Assembly (NCBI RefSeq): GCF_004634385.1
Contig: NZ_CP037895.1
Span: 248,001 to 312,000, forward strand
Reading direction: 5' to 3'
Source of the DNA: Thermaerobacter sp. FW80
Lineage (GTDB): Bacteria; Bacillota; Sulfobacillia; Thermaerobacterales; Thermaerobacteraceae
Length of the DNA: 64,000 nucleotides
Shown: piece after piece, positions 45,774 to 54,766 of the stretch
Layout of the letters: the number at the start of each line of letters is the position of its first letter
Numbering within the stretch: position 1 is the stretch's first letter
Program-made: the position numbers and the translations under genes
The notes under the pieces: generated by a model
What the model saw: only the letters and a program-made list of their open reading frames with translations
Database searches by the model: none
Told to the model about the DNA's origin: nothing

Positions 45774-47199
45774 GGTGACGTCCTAAACTGTCTGTAAACG
45801 CGAAGCGGTCTGGGCTACCATCGGTGGCGTCGGAAAACTCGCCCCAGCTGGGGCACACCGAGGAGGACCCAGACCTATGTCCAGGATACCACCCAGCCAG
45901 CAGTTGGCGGAGCTGGCCCGGCAGCTGGCCGCGCAGGCCCGGGAGGGTACTGAGGTCGAGGACCTGACCCATGCCCTCGTCCGCCTGGGCGCCCGCAAGC
46001 TCATCCAGGAGCTGCTGGAGGCAGAGGTCACGGAGCTTTTGGGGCGCGGACGCTACGAGCGGCGCGAGCCTGGCCAGGAAGGCGCCCGCAACGGCTACAA
46101 GCCGCGGACGCTGCGTTGCGCCGAGGGGCGGCTCGAGATCGACGTCCCCCAGGTGCGGGGCATGGAGGGACTGTGCCAGCCCACGCTGTGGAGGGCCCTC
46201 AAGCGGCGGACGGACGTGCTGGAGCGCCTGGTGGTGGAGATGTACGCCCGGGGCCTCTCTACCCGGGACATCGAGGATGCGCTGGCGGAGCTGGCGGGCA
46301 GCGAAGCGCCGCTTTTGAGCCGGTCCACCGTGAGCCGGATCACCGAGGCGCTCCACGAGGAGTTCGAGGCCTTTGCCCAGCGGGACCTGTCAGGCCTCGA
46401 CGTGGTGTACCTGTTCGCCGACGCCATCTACGAGTCGCTGCGCCGGCAGGCGGGCTGCCGTGAGGGCATCCTGGTCACCTGGGCCATCTTGAGCGACGGC
46501 AGCAAGGTGCTGGTGCACCTGAGCCTGGGCAACAAGGAGCGCTACGAGGACTGGCTGGAGCACTTCCGGGATCTGGTGCGCCGGGGGCTGAAGACGCCGC
46601 TGACGGTGACGACGGACGGGGCGCCGGGGCTGATCCAGGCGGTGGAAGCCATGTGGCCGGAGGCGGAGCGCATCCGCTGCTGGGTGCACAAGATGCGGAA
46701 CGTGCTGGACAAGGTGCCGGAGGAGGCGCGGCCCGTGCTCAAGCCCTACCTGGAGGCGATCCGGGACGCACCGGATATCGAGCAGGGCCGGCGGCTGGTG
46801 GCCGAGGTGGTGGAGCGGTTCGGGCGGGAGTATCCCTCGGCCATGCGGAGCCTGCAGGAGGACCTGGAAGCGAGCCTGGCGCACCTGCGGCTACCCGCCG
46901 CCCACCGCAAGCATGTCCGGACCACCAACCTGGTGGAGCGCAGCTTCGAGGAGGAGCGGCGGCGCGCCAAGGTGATCCCGCGGTTTCGGAGCGAGCGGGA
47001 GTGCCTGAAGCTAGTCTTCGCCGTGCTGTGGCGGGCGAGTGAGCGCTGGCGGCGGGTGCAGTTCAGCGAGCACGAACGAAAGCAGCTGGAGCGCTACATC
47101 GAGGAGCGGCAACGGCAAAGAGCGGCGCAGAAAGAGGTTTCACCCGCTGCCACCGTGGCATGACCCAGACCGCTTTTACAGACAGTTCGGGACTTGACC
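45774..47199 (+). mobile_element. IS256-family element, copy 1 (1,426 bp), in hsdM
   Basis: Left end GGTGACGTCCTAAACTGTCT and right end (read inwards) GGTCAAGTCCCGAACTGTCT form imperfect terminal inverted repeats of about 25 bp. The element is flanked by the 9-bp target duplication GCCGGCGGA (45765-45773 and 47200-47208). The same element with the same ends and length is at 60428-61853. Family assignment comes from the mutator-type transposase and the 8-9 bp duplication typical of IS256. Confidence 0.92.
45877..47163 (+). CDS. IS256-family (mutator-type) transposase, copy 1
   Basis: 428 residues from ATG 45877. Catalytic triad candidates are the Asp in [10 protein letters not shown], the Asp in [14 protein letters not shown] and the Glu in [25 protein letters not shown] is the conserved Cys-x2-His region of the family. 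The N-terminal [18 protein letters not shown] and RNGYKPRTL are standard IS256 features. The protein is identical to that of copy 2 (60531-61817), so at least one move is recent. It is encoded opposite to hsdM. Confidence 0.95.
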   Translation: MSRIPPSQQLAELARQLAAQAREGTEVEDLTHALVRLGARKLIQELLEAEVTELLGRGRYERREPGQEGARNGYKPRTLRCAEGRLEIDVPQVRGMEGLCQPTLWRALKRRTDVLERLVVEMYARGLSTRDIEDALAELAGSEAPLLSRSTVSRITEALHEEFEAFAQRDLSGLDVVYLFADAIYESLRRQAGCREGILVTWAILSDGSKVLVHLSLGNKERYEDWLEHFRDLVRRGLKTPLTVTTDGAPGLIQAVEAMWPEAERIRCWVHKMRNVLDKVPEEARPVLKPYLEAIRDAPDIEQGRRLVAEVVERFGREYPSAMRSLQEDLEASLAHLRLPAAHRKHVRTTNLVERSFEEERRRAKVIPRFRSERECLKLVFAVLWRASERWRRVQFSEHERKQLERYIEERQRQRAAQKEVSPAATVA

Positions 47200-47458
47200 G
47201 CCGGCGGATGGCGTCCCAGCGGGCTTCAGGCGGAAGGTAGAACCGCACCAGCCTGTGGTCCTGCTCCACCAGCCGGGCCGCCGTCTTCACGTCCCCGAAC
47301 TCGTGGGCCAGGTGCGCCACCTCGTCCTCGAACACGTCCGAGAGCCGCTTAAGGAAGATCAATGGTAAGATGTAATCCTTGAACTTCGGCGCGTCCACCG
47401 CCCCGCGGATCGAGCAGGCCGCTTCCCAAAGCCAGTTCTCCAGAGTGGAGAGCTCCAT
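47200..47458 (-). pseudogene. hsdM: hsdM, 5' part (cut by IS256-family element)
   Basis: From ATG 47458 (GGAGGTGG 5 nt upstream) the first 86 codons of hsdM are present: [39 protein letters not shown], the typical HsdM N-terminal helical domain. After DAIRR the frame enters the IS and reads foreign sequence to a stop at about 47063. The fragment alone lacks any catalytic part. It marks the start of the R-M operon, which is transcribed away from the helicase gene. Confidence 0.9.
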
Positions 47459-47674
47459 GGTGCCACCTCCACACACCTCGGGACCGTAACGAACCACACG
47501 GGCGGCTCTCGACTTGGGTTCGTCCGCGGATCCCATACCCCAAGTATCGGGGTGCCTACCCGAGCCGGCAAGCCCAGTTGCCTCCCTACTGCAGGTCCCC
47601 GAACGTGATATCCCGCGGCTGATCGAGCCTGGTCCCGGATGCAGCACCTCGCGAAGACCAAGCAAGAATGTCGC

Positions 47675-47696
47675 GGGGCGTAAGACTTACGTCCCC
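47675..47696. promoter_or_regulatory. Near-perfect palindrome between hsdM and the helicase gene
   Basis: GGGGCGTAAG (47675-47684) and CTTACGTCCCC (47686-47696) pair almost completely around a single A. It lies in the 485-bp divergent region, 217 bp from hsdM and 248 bp from the helicase start. No T-run follows on either side, so an operator is as likely as a terminator. Confidence 0.4.
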
Positions 47697-47842
47697 CGAT
47701 CCCCCGGCCATCCCCCAGGAACCACCCACGTCACCGTTTTGCTGTTGGCCAGGCTCCGCCGCCCCGTGGTCCTCTCGTCGTCTCCCAGCACCATGTCGAG
47801 CAGAGAGCGGACATCCCCCCCGTCGCCGCCTCCAGTGAGTAC

Positions 47843-47881
47843 ATGACACGATTTGTCATCGTCCTGTCCGTACGATGTAGT
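47843..47881 (+). promoter_or_regulatory. Probable helicase promoter overlapping a perfect dyad
   Basis: ATGACA (47843-47848) and TGTCAT (47854-47859) form a perfect dyad with a 5-bp centre. The right arm contains the -35-like TTGTCA (47853-47858), followed after exactly 17 bp by TGTAGT (47876-47881) as a weak -10. The layout suggests a repressed promoter for the helicase gene starting 64 bp downstream. Confidence 0.4.
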
Positions 47882-47944
47882 CGGAGCCCGCCATCGCCTC
47901 GGTGGCTCCGAGTCGTGGCTTGGCGCCGGAACGGAGGGTTGGGG

Positions 47945-50695
47945 ATGGAACAAGGAGACAGCGCCCCGCTCCTGCACCTTTTGCAACAGCACGGCTTTCG
48001 TGTCGTCTACCGGACCCGCCGGCCTGGACGAACCCAGGAGGTCTTCCCCTTCGACCGGCTCGGCTTGACGGAAGCGACCTGCCGGTTTCTGGCCGCCCGG
48101 GCGCCCCAAGGTCTGTACCTGCACCAGGTCGAGGGCATCACCCGCAGCCGCAGGGGCGCGGACGTCGGCGTCACGGCCCGCACGGCTTCGGGGAAGACGC
48201 TGGTGTTCCAAGCGGTGGCTGTCGAACACCAGGCGCGCGATCCACGGGCTCGGATCCTGGCCGTCTACCCGCTCAAGGCGCTCGCCCGAGAGCAGGAGGC
48301 ACGCTGGCGACAGGCGTTTCAGGCAGCAGGATTGGACCCCGCGACCGTCGCCCGGATCGACGGCGACACCCACGCTGCGGAACGGTTGCAGCAGCTGCGC
48401 CGGGCCACGGTACTGCTCGCGACCCCGGACATCCTGCACGCGTGGCTCGTCCCCAACGTCGGCGACAACACCGTGTGGTCGTTTCTCACCACACTCCGTC
48501 TGGTCGTGGTTGACGAGGTCCATGTCTACACCGGGGTGTTCGGCTCCAACGCCGCCATGCTGTTCCGCCGTCTCGAGCACGTATGCGCGCTGGGAGAGCG
48601 GCGTTACCACTACCTGGCGGCGTCGGCGACGGTGCGCGACCCCCACCAGCACTTCAGGGCCCTCTTCGGCCGGCCCTTCGACGTCATCGACGACACCTTC
48701 GACACGTCGGGCCAACACGAACTCGATCTCATCCTCGTCGAGACCTCGGCGACGGAAGACCTGATGAGCCGCCTGTCTGCCTTTCTGGCGGGGATCGTCC
48801 GCTCCACGGACCACCGGTTCATCGCCTTCGTCGACAGCCGCAAGCAGACGGAACTCCTCGCAACCATCATCAAGCGGGAGCGTGCCGGGGCTCGGGGCGG
48901 AGATGGAAGTGGGGAGGCAAGCGTGGACGGCATCCTCGAGGATGGAGGGGATGGAACGGGCAGCCTCGGAGTGGTCGAACCCTCCGCGGACCGCCGCAAG
49001 GGGCGCCGCGGCCACGAGTGGACCGCTCTCGACGTGCTGCCTTACCGGGCCGGCCTCGAGGAGGAGGATCGCGCGCTGATCGAGCAGCGCCTGGCCACGG
49101 GCAACCTACGCGGTATCATCAGCACCAGCGCGCTGGAGCTCGGCATCGACGTCCCCCATCTGGACGTGGGGGTGCTGGTCGGGGTGCCCCACTCGGCGAC
49201 CAGTCTGCAACAGCGGATGGGACGCATTGGGCGACACGGTCCGGGCACGGTCATCATCGTCAACAACCGGGACTTCAACAGCGAGATGGTCTTTCGACAC
49301 CCGGAGACCATCTTGAACCTCCCCCCGGCGGAGAGTGCCCTCTACCTGGAAAACCAACGCATTCAGTACATCCACGCCATGTGCCTGGCGCGTCCGGGGG
49401 GCGAGCACGACCAGGCCGCCATCCGTGCCGGACGCACCGAGGACGGGGCAGACTTCTCATCACCCGTGGATTGGCCGGAAGGCTTCCTCGAACTGTGCCG
49501 CCGGGAACGCGTGGGTGCGACGCCACCCAATTTACAGCCCATGAAGGTGGAGGCCGGGGATACCCCCCATGCCGTGTTCCCCCTGCGGGACGTGGACGCC
49601 CAGTTTCACATCGAGCTCCACGTAGGCTGGGAACGAGAGGATCTGGGTTCGATCTCGCATGGGCAGTTGATGCGCGAGGCCTATCCCGGCGCGATCTACT
49701 ACTACTTGACCCAGCCCTACCGGGTCACCCAGGTCCACCGCACCCGGCGCGTGGTCAAGGTTCGCCGCGAACACCGTCACTACACGACCCGGCCTCTCGG
49801 CCCGATCTCCATCGTCCGGCCGTACCTGCAACCCGGCGAGGTCTACCGCGCGAAGCGCTGGGGCGAGCTGGTGCTGCTCGAGACGCAGGTGCAGATCCAG
49901 GAGAAGGTCGAAGGATACCGGGAACGCAGGGGCAGCACCGAGATCACGGAGCGGTATCCCCTGCCGTTGGAGAAGGGCTACTTCCGCCAGCCGGCCTTCA
50001 CCCGGTACTACTACACGACAGGCGTCGTCCTCTTTCACCCCGGCTTACAGGACGATGTGGAACTGACCCGGCTCGCTCAACGGATCTACGATGCCTTCCT
50101 GCTGATTCTGCCCTTCGAGCGCCAGGACATTGACTATGCTGCCGGCCAGTTGGGCGGCACGCCGCCCCGTCCCCTCTACCCCGGCGCCCGCTTCATCGCC
50201 ATCTATGACCAGACCTATGGCAGTCTGCGGCTCAGCGGGAGGCTGGCCGAACCCGAAGTGGTACGCCAGGTCCTGGCCAAGGCCGCCGAATCCGTCGATG
50301 TGTCCGGAGGTCTGAGCCGAACCAGCGCCGCCTGGCTCGAAGAGGCCCGGCGAATGGCGGAGACCCACGTGCCCGTCGATGTCCCGGAGCTGTTGACTCC
50401 CGAAGCCGCACTGACCCAGGAACCGTCGGACGACCACGTCGTCGAGGTCATCCTCCCAGGCAGCGTCGGGCTCGACGCGATGCGCAACCATGAGGAGTTC
50501 TTCGTCGAGGCGGTCGTGTTCAATGCCGTAGCGGGAACGCTCTGTTACCGAGGCCGCCACGCCTCGACACCCGCCGGCGACCCCACCCTCATCACCTTGG
50601 TACCTGTGACCAATCTGATCCCTATTCACGGAGAGAGCCGCCTGGGCCTGTACAACCTGATGGATGGCACCATCACGCCACGGTCTTCATCCTGA
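47945..50695 (+). CDS. Hrq1/YprA-like SF2 DNA helicase in a defence locus
   Basis: 916 residues from ATG 47945 (GGAGGG 6 nt upstream). Motif I is TARTASGKTL (77-86) after the Q-like LYLHQVEGI, motif II DEVH (190-193, in VVVDEVHVYTGVFGS), motif III AASATVRD, and motif VI QQRMGRIGRHG with SALELGIDVPHLDVG. These are hallmarks of the Hrq1/YprA (MrfA) group. The C-terminal 400 residues resemble the region that in MrfA carries the DUF1998/MZB zinc site (IYDQTYGSLRL), but no four-cysteine cluster is present. A Gly/Asp-rich insert (about 320-360) follows the first half of domain 2. Divergent from a type I R-M operon. DNA repair or anti-phage role is inferred, not shown. Confidence 0.8.
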   Translation: MEQGDSAPLLHLLQQHGFRVVYRTRRPGRTQEVFPFDRLGLTEATCRFLAARAPQGLYLHQVEGITRSRRGADVGVTARTASGKTLVFQAVAVEHQARDPRARILAVYPLKALAREQEARWRQAFQAAGLDPATVARIDGDTHAAERLQQLRRATVLLATPDILHAWLVPNVGDNTVWSFLTTLRLVVVDEVHVYTGVFGSNAAMLFRRLEHVCALGERRYHYLAASATVRDPHQHFRALFGRPFDVIDDTFDTSGQHELDLILVETSATEDLMSRLSAFLAGIVRSTDHRFIAFVDSRKQTELLATIIKRERAGARGGDGSGEASVDGILEDGGDGTGSLGVVEPSADRRKGRRGHEWTALDVLPYRAGLEEEDRALIEQRLATGNLRGIISTSALELGIDVPHLDVGVLVGVPHSATSLQQRMGRIGRHGPGTVIIVNNRDFNSEMVFRHPETILNLPPAESALYLENQRIQYIHAMCLARPGGEHDQAAIRAGRTEDGADFSSPVDWPEGFLELCRRERVGATPPNLQPMKVEAGDTPHAVFPLRDVDAQFHIELHVGWEREDLGSISHGQLMREAYPGAIYYYLTQPYRVTQVHRTRRVVKVRREHRHYTTRPLGPISIVRPYLQPGEVYRAKRWGELVLLETQVQIQEKVEGYRERRGSTEITERYPLPLEKGYFRQPAFTRYYYTTGVVLFHPGLQDDVELTRLAQRIYDAFLLILPFERQDIDYAAGQLGGTPPRPLYPGARFIAIYDQTYGSLRLSGRLAEPEVVRQVLAKAAESVDVSGGLSRTSAAWLEEARRMAETHVPVDVPELLTPEAALTQEPSDDHVVEVILPGSVGLDAMRNHEEFFVEAVVFNAVAGTLCYRGRHASTPAGDPTLITLVPVTNLIPIHGESRLGLYNLMDGTITPRSSS

Positions 50696-50939
50696 ATGCG
50701 GTACATGGCCCGGGCGTTGCCGGTCGTGGATCACGCGAACCGGCCTGCCGTCCCGTAGACACGCCCGCGTGGCTCCCCACGGGCTGCGGACGTTGGGGAT
50801 AAGCCGACCAGCGGCCGTGGGAAGTCGGGATCCCCGCGGCACGTTGGAACGCGTCACTTGGCACACGTGAAACCTGGAGGTTTCCCCAGCTCTCGCCCCG
50901 CCACAGGCCGGCGGGCCGCGCCTGGTGGCAACAGCCCAG

Positions 50940-50968
50940 TAGACCGGGCCTCACCGATGACATAGAAT
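50940..50968 (+). promoter_or_regulatory. Promoter of the desaturase gene
   Basis: TAGACC (50940-50945) and TAGAAT (50963-50968) are 17 bp apart, about 110 bp before the desaturase start. Between the helicase stop and this promoter, a small hairpin GAAACC-TGGA-GGTTTC (50869-50884) is the only other structure noticed in the 384-bp gap. Confidence 0.5.
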
Positions 50969-51079
50969 GAAGAGACTCGTCGCGTGGCCGCCGGCTCGGG
51001 GCGAGGAACACGCGGTGCGGGAAGCACGCCGGGAGTCGAGCCCGTCAGGCCTGCGCTGCCAACGAAAGGACCCCGAGAC

Positions 51080-52501
51080 ATGCCGACGACGCCGGAACCG
51101 CAGCGCCGCCCCCACGGATCTCCCGAATCCATCCCCGAATCTCGCGAGGATCATGCCGGTGCGGGAGGAGACGCGACACGGGAAGGGATGCCCAAGCTCC
51201 TCCCCGCGGCCACGCCCGCCGCAACGGTTACGGCCTCCATGGCCGCGGCCTCCCTTGAGGCAGCCCTCAAGCCCCTGGGCGAGTACACCCGCACCTTGAA
51301 GGGCGTCTTGCCCCGGCACATCTTCCAGCCCGAGCCGTGGCGGATCCTCTGGTTGCTTCCGCTGCTGGCCGTCGCCGTGGCGGCCATCGTCGCGGTCACC
51401 CGGTTCGACCTGCACTGGGGCATCGACCTGGCCCTGGCGGTGGTCATCGGCCAGGCCTTCGCCAGCCTGGGCCTGTTCGGCCACGAGGTGCTGCACGGCA
51501 GCGTGGTGCGCACGCCCTGGCTGCGCAACCTGGCCGGCCAGGTCTGCCTCTGGCCCTTCGCCATCGGGCCGCGCCTGTGGCGGCGCTGGCACAACGTCGA
51601 GCATCACGGCCATACCCAGGAGCACGGCGAGGACCCCGACGCCATGCACACCCTGGAGGAGTTCCACGCCCGCCCGGCCCTGCAGTACGTCTACCGCATC
51701 GCGCCGCCGGTGCGGGCGGTGCTGACGCTGCTCTCCCTCAGCGTGTGGTTCTCGCTGCACTCCGTCCAGATGCTGCGGCGCTTCCTGCCCGAGATGCCAC
51801 GCCGCGAGCGGCCGGTGGTGGTGGCCCAGTTCCTCCTGCCGGTGGCGAGCTGGGTGGCCCTCGGCGCCTGGATGGGGTTCGGTGACTGGGTGTTCGCCTA
51901 CCTGGTGCCGCTGCTGGTCGCCAACTTCACCGTCATGAGCTACATCGTGACCAATCACCTGCTGAGCCCGCTGACGCCGGTCAACGATCCCCTGGCCAAC
52001 AGCCTTTCGGTCACGGTCCCAAGGTGGGTCGACGTCCTGCACTTCAACTTCTCGCACCACACGGAGCACCACGTGTTCCCCGGCCTCAGCAGCAAGTACG
52101 CGCCGCTGGTCAAGCGGTGGTGCAAGACCCTGTGGCCGGAGCGGTATCACGAGATGCCCCACTGGCGCGCCCTGTGGCTGGTCTGCACGACGCCGCGGGT
52201 CTACGAGCGGCCGACGGCCCTGATCGACCCGGTGCGGCAGCAGGCATACCCGGTTCTCGGCCACGGGCTCGAGCGGTTGGCCGGGGCCGGAACAGGGAAC
52301 CGCGCGCACTCCGTGCCCGCCCCAGTGCCCGTGTCCGCCGGCTTGACGGATGGCACGCAGCTCTCTCCGCCCGCCGCCCCTGCGTCCGACACCGCTCCTC
52401 CGCAATCACCGGGGCCGTCCGCGGAACGGCCTGCGACGCGCACCGCAGATCGCCGCAACCGCCGTCGTGGCGGCGTGGCGCCCAGGACAACCACGCCGTG
52501 A
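51080..52501 (+). CDS. Membrane fatty acid desaturase
   Basis: 473 residues from ATG 51080 (AAAGGA 8 nt upstream). The three histidine boxes that bind the di-iron centre are visible: GHEVLHGS, HNVEHHGHT and HHTEHHVFPG. Four membrane helices lie around them (LLPLLAVAVAAIVAV, LALAVVIGQAFASLGLF, AVLTLLSLSVWFSL, VAQFLLPVASWVALG). About 60 residues before the first helix and about 95 after the last box are low-complexity Pro/Ala/Thr-rich. It should insert double bonds in membrane acyl chains with O2 and reduced ferredoxin; no electron-donor gene is adjacent. Confidence 0.88.
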   Translation: MPTTPEPQRRPHGSPESIPESREDHAGAGGDATREGMPKLLPAATPAATVTASMAAASLEAALKPLGEYTRTLKGVLPRHIFQPEPWRILWLLPLLAVAVAAIVAVTRFDLHWGIDLALAVVIGQAFASLGLFGHEVLHGSVVRTPWLRNLAGQVCLWPFAIGPRLWRRWHNVEHHGHTQEHGEDPDAMHTLEEFHARPALQYVYRIAPPVRAVLTLLSLSVWFSLHSVQMLRRFLPEMPRRERPVVVAQFLLPVASWVALGAWMGFGDWVFAYLVPLLVANFTVMSYIVTNHLLSPLTPVNDPLANSLSVTVPRWVDVLHFNFSHHTEHHVFPGLSSKYAPLVKRWCKTLWPERYHEMPHWRALWLVCTTPRVYERPTALIDPVRQQAYPVLGHGLERLAGAGTGNRAHSVPAPVPVSAGLTDGTQLSPPAAPASDTAPPQSPGPSAERPATRTADRRNRRRGGVAPRTTTP

Positions 52502-52668
52502 CCGTTACGGCCGCGGAGGGCGGGCGAAGGCTATGTGAAGATTTGGACGGCATTCCTCCATGCATGCCGGCGACCGGCATGGCAAGGCGAGGCGGGCCCG
52601 GGTTCCCGCGCGCTGGTCCGCCGGCCGTGCGCGAGGCGTCGGCCCAGCGACGCGGAACCCGCCCGGGG

Positions 52669-52935
52669 TCAATCGGGCAGCCGCAGGAGCCGCCGGGCTA
52701 GCTTCTGTGAATCCGTGAGCTCGTCCGGCAGGCGCAGGTAAAGGGCGACGTCCAGCACGACGAGAGCCAGCGCGAGGGCGAGGTAGCCCCATCCGACGCG
52801 GTCGCGGATCAGAAGGGGCTTGAGCAGGACGAAGGCAATGGCCAGCTGCACCCGCACGACGAGGCCCACCACCGCCCACTGGGCGAGGGCGAGCATCACT
52901 GCAAGCGGCATCAAGAGCCGTTGTCGCAGGGTCAT
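52669..52935 (-). CDS. Small membrane protein, unknown function
   Basis: 88 residues from ATG 52935, preceded by GGGGAGG. Two helices (LAVMLALAQWAVVGLVVRVQLAIAF as one or two spans, and YLALALALVVLDVALYL), then a charged tail DELTDSQKLARRLLRLPD. No family recognised. It is 269 bp downstream of the FabK-like gene on the same strand. Confidence 0.55.
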   Translation of the reverse strand: MTLRQRLLMPLAVMLALAQWAVVGLVVRVQLAIAFVLLKPLLIRDRVGWGYLALALALVVLDVALYLRLPDELTDSQKLARRLLRLPD

Positions 52936-53203
52936 GCCAGGTACCTCCCCGTCCCTCCGCCTTCGACCGGTTGCGCCCCGCTCCGGGTGGTTGCAGGGAA
53001 GGGCTCGGTGACCGCTCGGTGATCGTCCTGCGCACCGGGCTGGTCACCCACGCCCAGCGCACCGCACCCGGGCGTAGGAGGCCCTGCGTCGCCCATGGGC
53101 CACCGAAGGTGGGGGACAGTACGAAGTTCCCCCGCGCGGCTGCACGGCGTGGACGCCCTCAGGCAGGCGACCTTCCGCACCTTCGCCCCTGCGGACCCCA
53201 CCT

Positions 53204-54223
53204 TCACGCCCCTGGGGAACCCGCACCCGGTTCCTGGCGGGCGAGGCGCCTGGTGACTTCCCCTGCCGGCGCCTGCAGCCGCTCCGCGGCCTCCCGCAAG
53301 GCCAAAGCGGCCTCGTCCACCATGCGCCGCAGCAGCTCGGCCACGGGCGGGATGTCGCGGATCAGGCCCACCCCCTGGCCCGCCCAGACGAAGCCCTCGT
53401 CCAGCTTGCCCTCCAGGGCCGCCCGGGTGTTGGCCCGCCCCGAGATCAGGGGCAGGAGCTCTTCGAGCCCGGCGCCGCGGGCCTCGGCCTCGAGGATCCG
53501 TTCCGCCCAGGGGCCCCGCAACACCCGGCCCGGACGGCCCAGGCTGCGCTCGATGACCACCGTGTCCGTCTCCCGCGCCTCCACCAGCGCCTGCTTGTAG
53601 GCCGGGTGGGCCGGGCACTCCACCGTGGCGACGAACCGGGTCCCCATCTCGATGCCGTCCGCCCCCAGGGCCAGGGCCGCCGCCAGGCCCCGGCCGTCCA
53701 CGATGCCGCCGCTGGCCAGCACGGGGATCTTCACGCTCTCGACCACCCGTGGCACCAGGACCAGGGTGCCGATGTCGTCCCGCCCGATGTGGCCGCCCCC
53801 CTCGACGCCGACGGCGATGACCGCGTCGGCGCCCAGCGCCTCGGCCTTCTGCGCCTGGCGCACCCCGGCCACCAGCACCATCTTGAGCACGGGGTGCCCC
53901 GCGAAGGCCTTGAACAGCGGCTCGGGGTTGCCGCCCGTGACGCTGATGATCTCCACCCGTTCCTCGATGGTCACGCGGATGAACTCGGACAGGTCCCGGT
54001 GACCGATGGCGAAGTTGACGCCGAAGGGCCGGTCCGTCCGCGCCCGGACGCGCCGGATCTCCTCCCGCAGGACCTCGGGCGACTCCATGGTGGCCGCCGT
54101 CAGCTGGCCCAGGCCACCGGCGGCCGAGACGGCGGCGCACAGCTCGCTGCGGGCCAGGTAGGCCAGGCCCCCCTGGACGATGGGCAGTTCCACGCCGAAG
54201 CGCTCGGTGAAGCGGGTCCGCAC
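53204..54223 (-). CDS. FMN-dependent enoyl-ACP reductase (FabK)/nitronate monooxygenase family protein
   Basis: 339 residues from GTG 54223 (ACGGAGGGG about 9 nt upstream). TIM-barrel flavoprotein with LPIVQGGLAYLARSELCAAVSAAGGLGQL at the start, FGVNFAIGH, AVIAVGVEGGGHIGRDD (FMN phosphate and catalytic His region), VLASGGIVDGRGLAAALALGADGIEMGTRFVAT. These fit the NPD-like family including FabK and class II nitronate monooxygenase. The GGGHIGR motif is shared by both, so the reaction (NAD(P)H-dependent enoyl-ACP reduction or oxidation of nitroalkanes) stays open. Cytosolic. Divergent from the MidA-like gene. Confidence 0.8.
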   Translation of the reverse strand: MRTRFTERFGVELPIVQGGLAYLARSELCAAVSAAGGLGQLTAATMESPEVLREEIRRVRARTDRPFGVNFAIGHRDLSEFIRVTIEERVEIISVTGGNPEPLFKAFAGHPVLKMVLVAGVRQAQKAEALGADAVIAVGVEGGGHIGRDDIGTLVLVPRVVESVKIPVLASGGIVDGRGLAAALALGADGIEMGTRFVATVECPAHPAYKQALVEARETDTVVIERSLGRPGRVLRGPWAERILEAEARGAGLEELLPLISGRANTRAALEGKLDEGFVWAGQGVGLIRDIPPVAELLRRMVDEAALALREAAERLQAPAGEVTRRLARQEPGAGSPGA

Positions 54224-54766
54224 CGGGCAACACCCCTCCGTCGACGGTTGGACCAGCGGGCCCGGTCCTCCCGGACCAACGGGTCGCCGTACCGGGTCGC
54301 CGCACCGGGTCGCCGTGGCCCGCCCCAAGAGGTTCCGTGCCCGCACCGCCGATTCCTTGCCCGGCGGCGTTGCGCTACCCTGTTCCTGGCGGCGCGCCCC
54401 CGTCCCGTGCGGACGAACGCGGCCCCCGCGCCGCAGGTTGCGCAGGGCGGCCCGTTGGGCCACGCGTCCCGGGCCCTCACCTTGGGCCGCGTCAGGTTCC
54501 CCCGCGGGCGCACGCTACGCAGGGCGCCGTTGGGCCGGCGGAGACCTCCGTCCGGCCGGGGTGCTCCCCGGGCCGTCACGCCCCGTCGGTTCGGACGCCC
54601 CGGCGGGCCGGCTCCGGCGGGGAACCGGGGATCCTCGGGCCCACGGCTCCTGGGTCGGCCCCGCGCCGGTTCGTCCGGCCGAGGCGCCGCCCGGGTCCGA
54701 TCCGAGCCGGGTGCCACGGGTCCGCGTGGGGGATCGGCGGACGCGACCGGCCAGGGAGGGTGGACC
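54224..54766. other. About 540 bp divergent intergenic region with a short tandem repeat
   Basis: No gene recognised; open frames are G+C-driven. A 12-13 bp unit, (C)CGGGTCGCCG(T/C), occurs three times in tandem at about 54279-54316. The region must hold the two divergent promoters, but no convincing boxes were found. Confidence 0.4.

Noticed and set aside
53606-54766. Upstream extension of the MidA-like frame by 387 codons
   Set aside because: It is antisense to the FabK-like gene and lacks domains. The GTG at 54767 has a good SD and begins exactly where family similarity begins.
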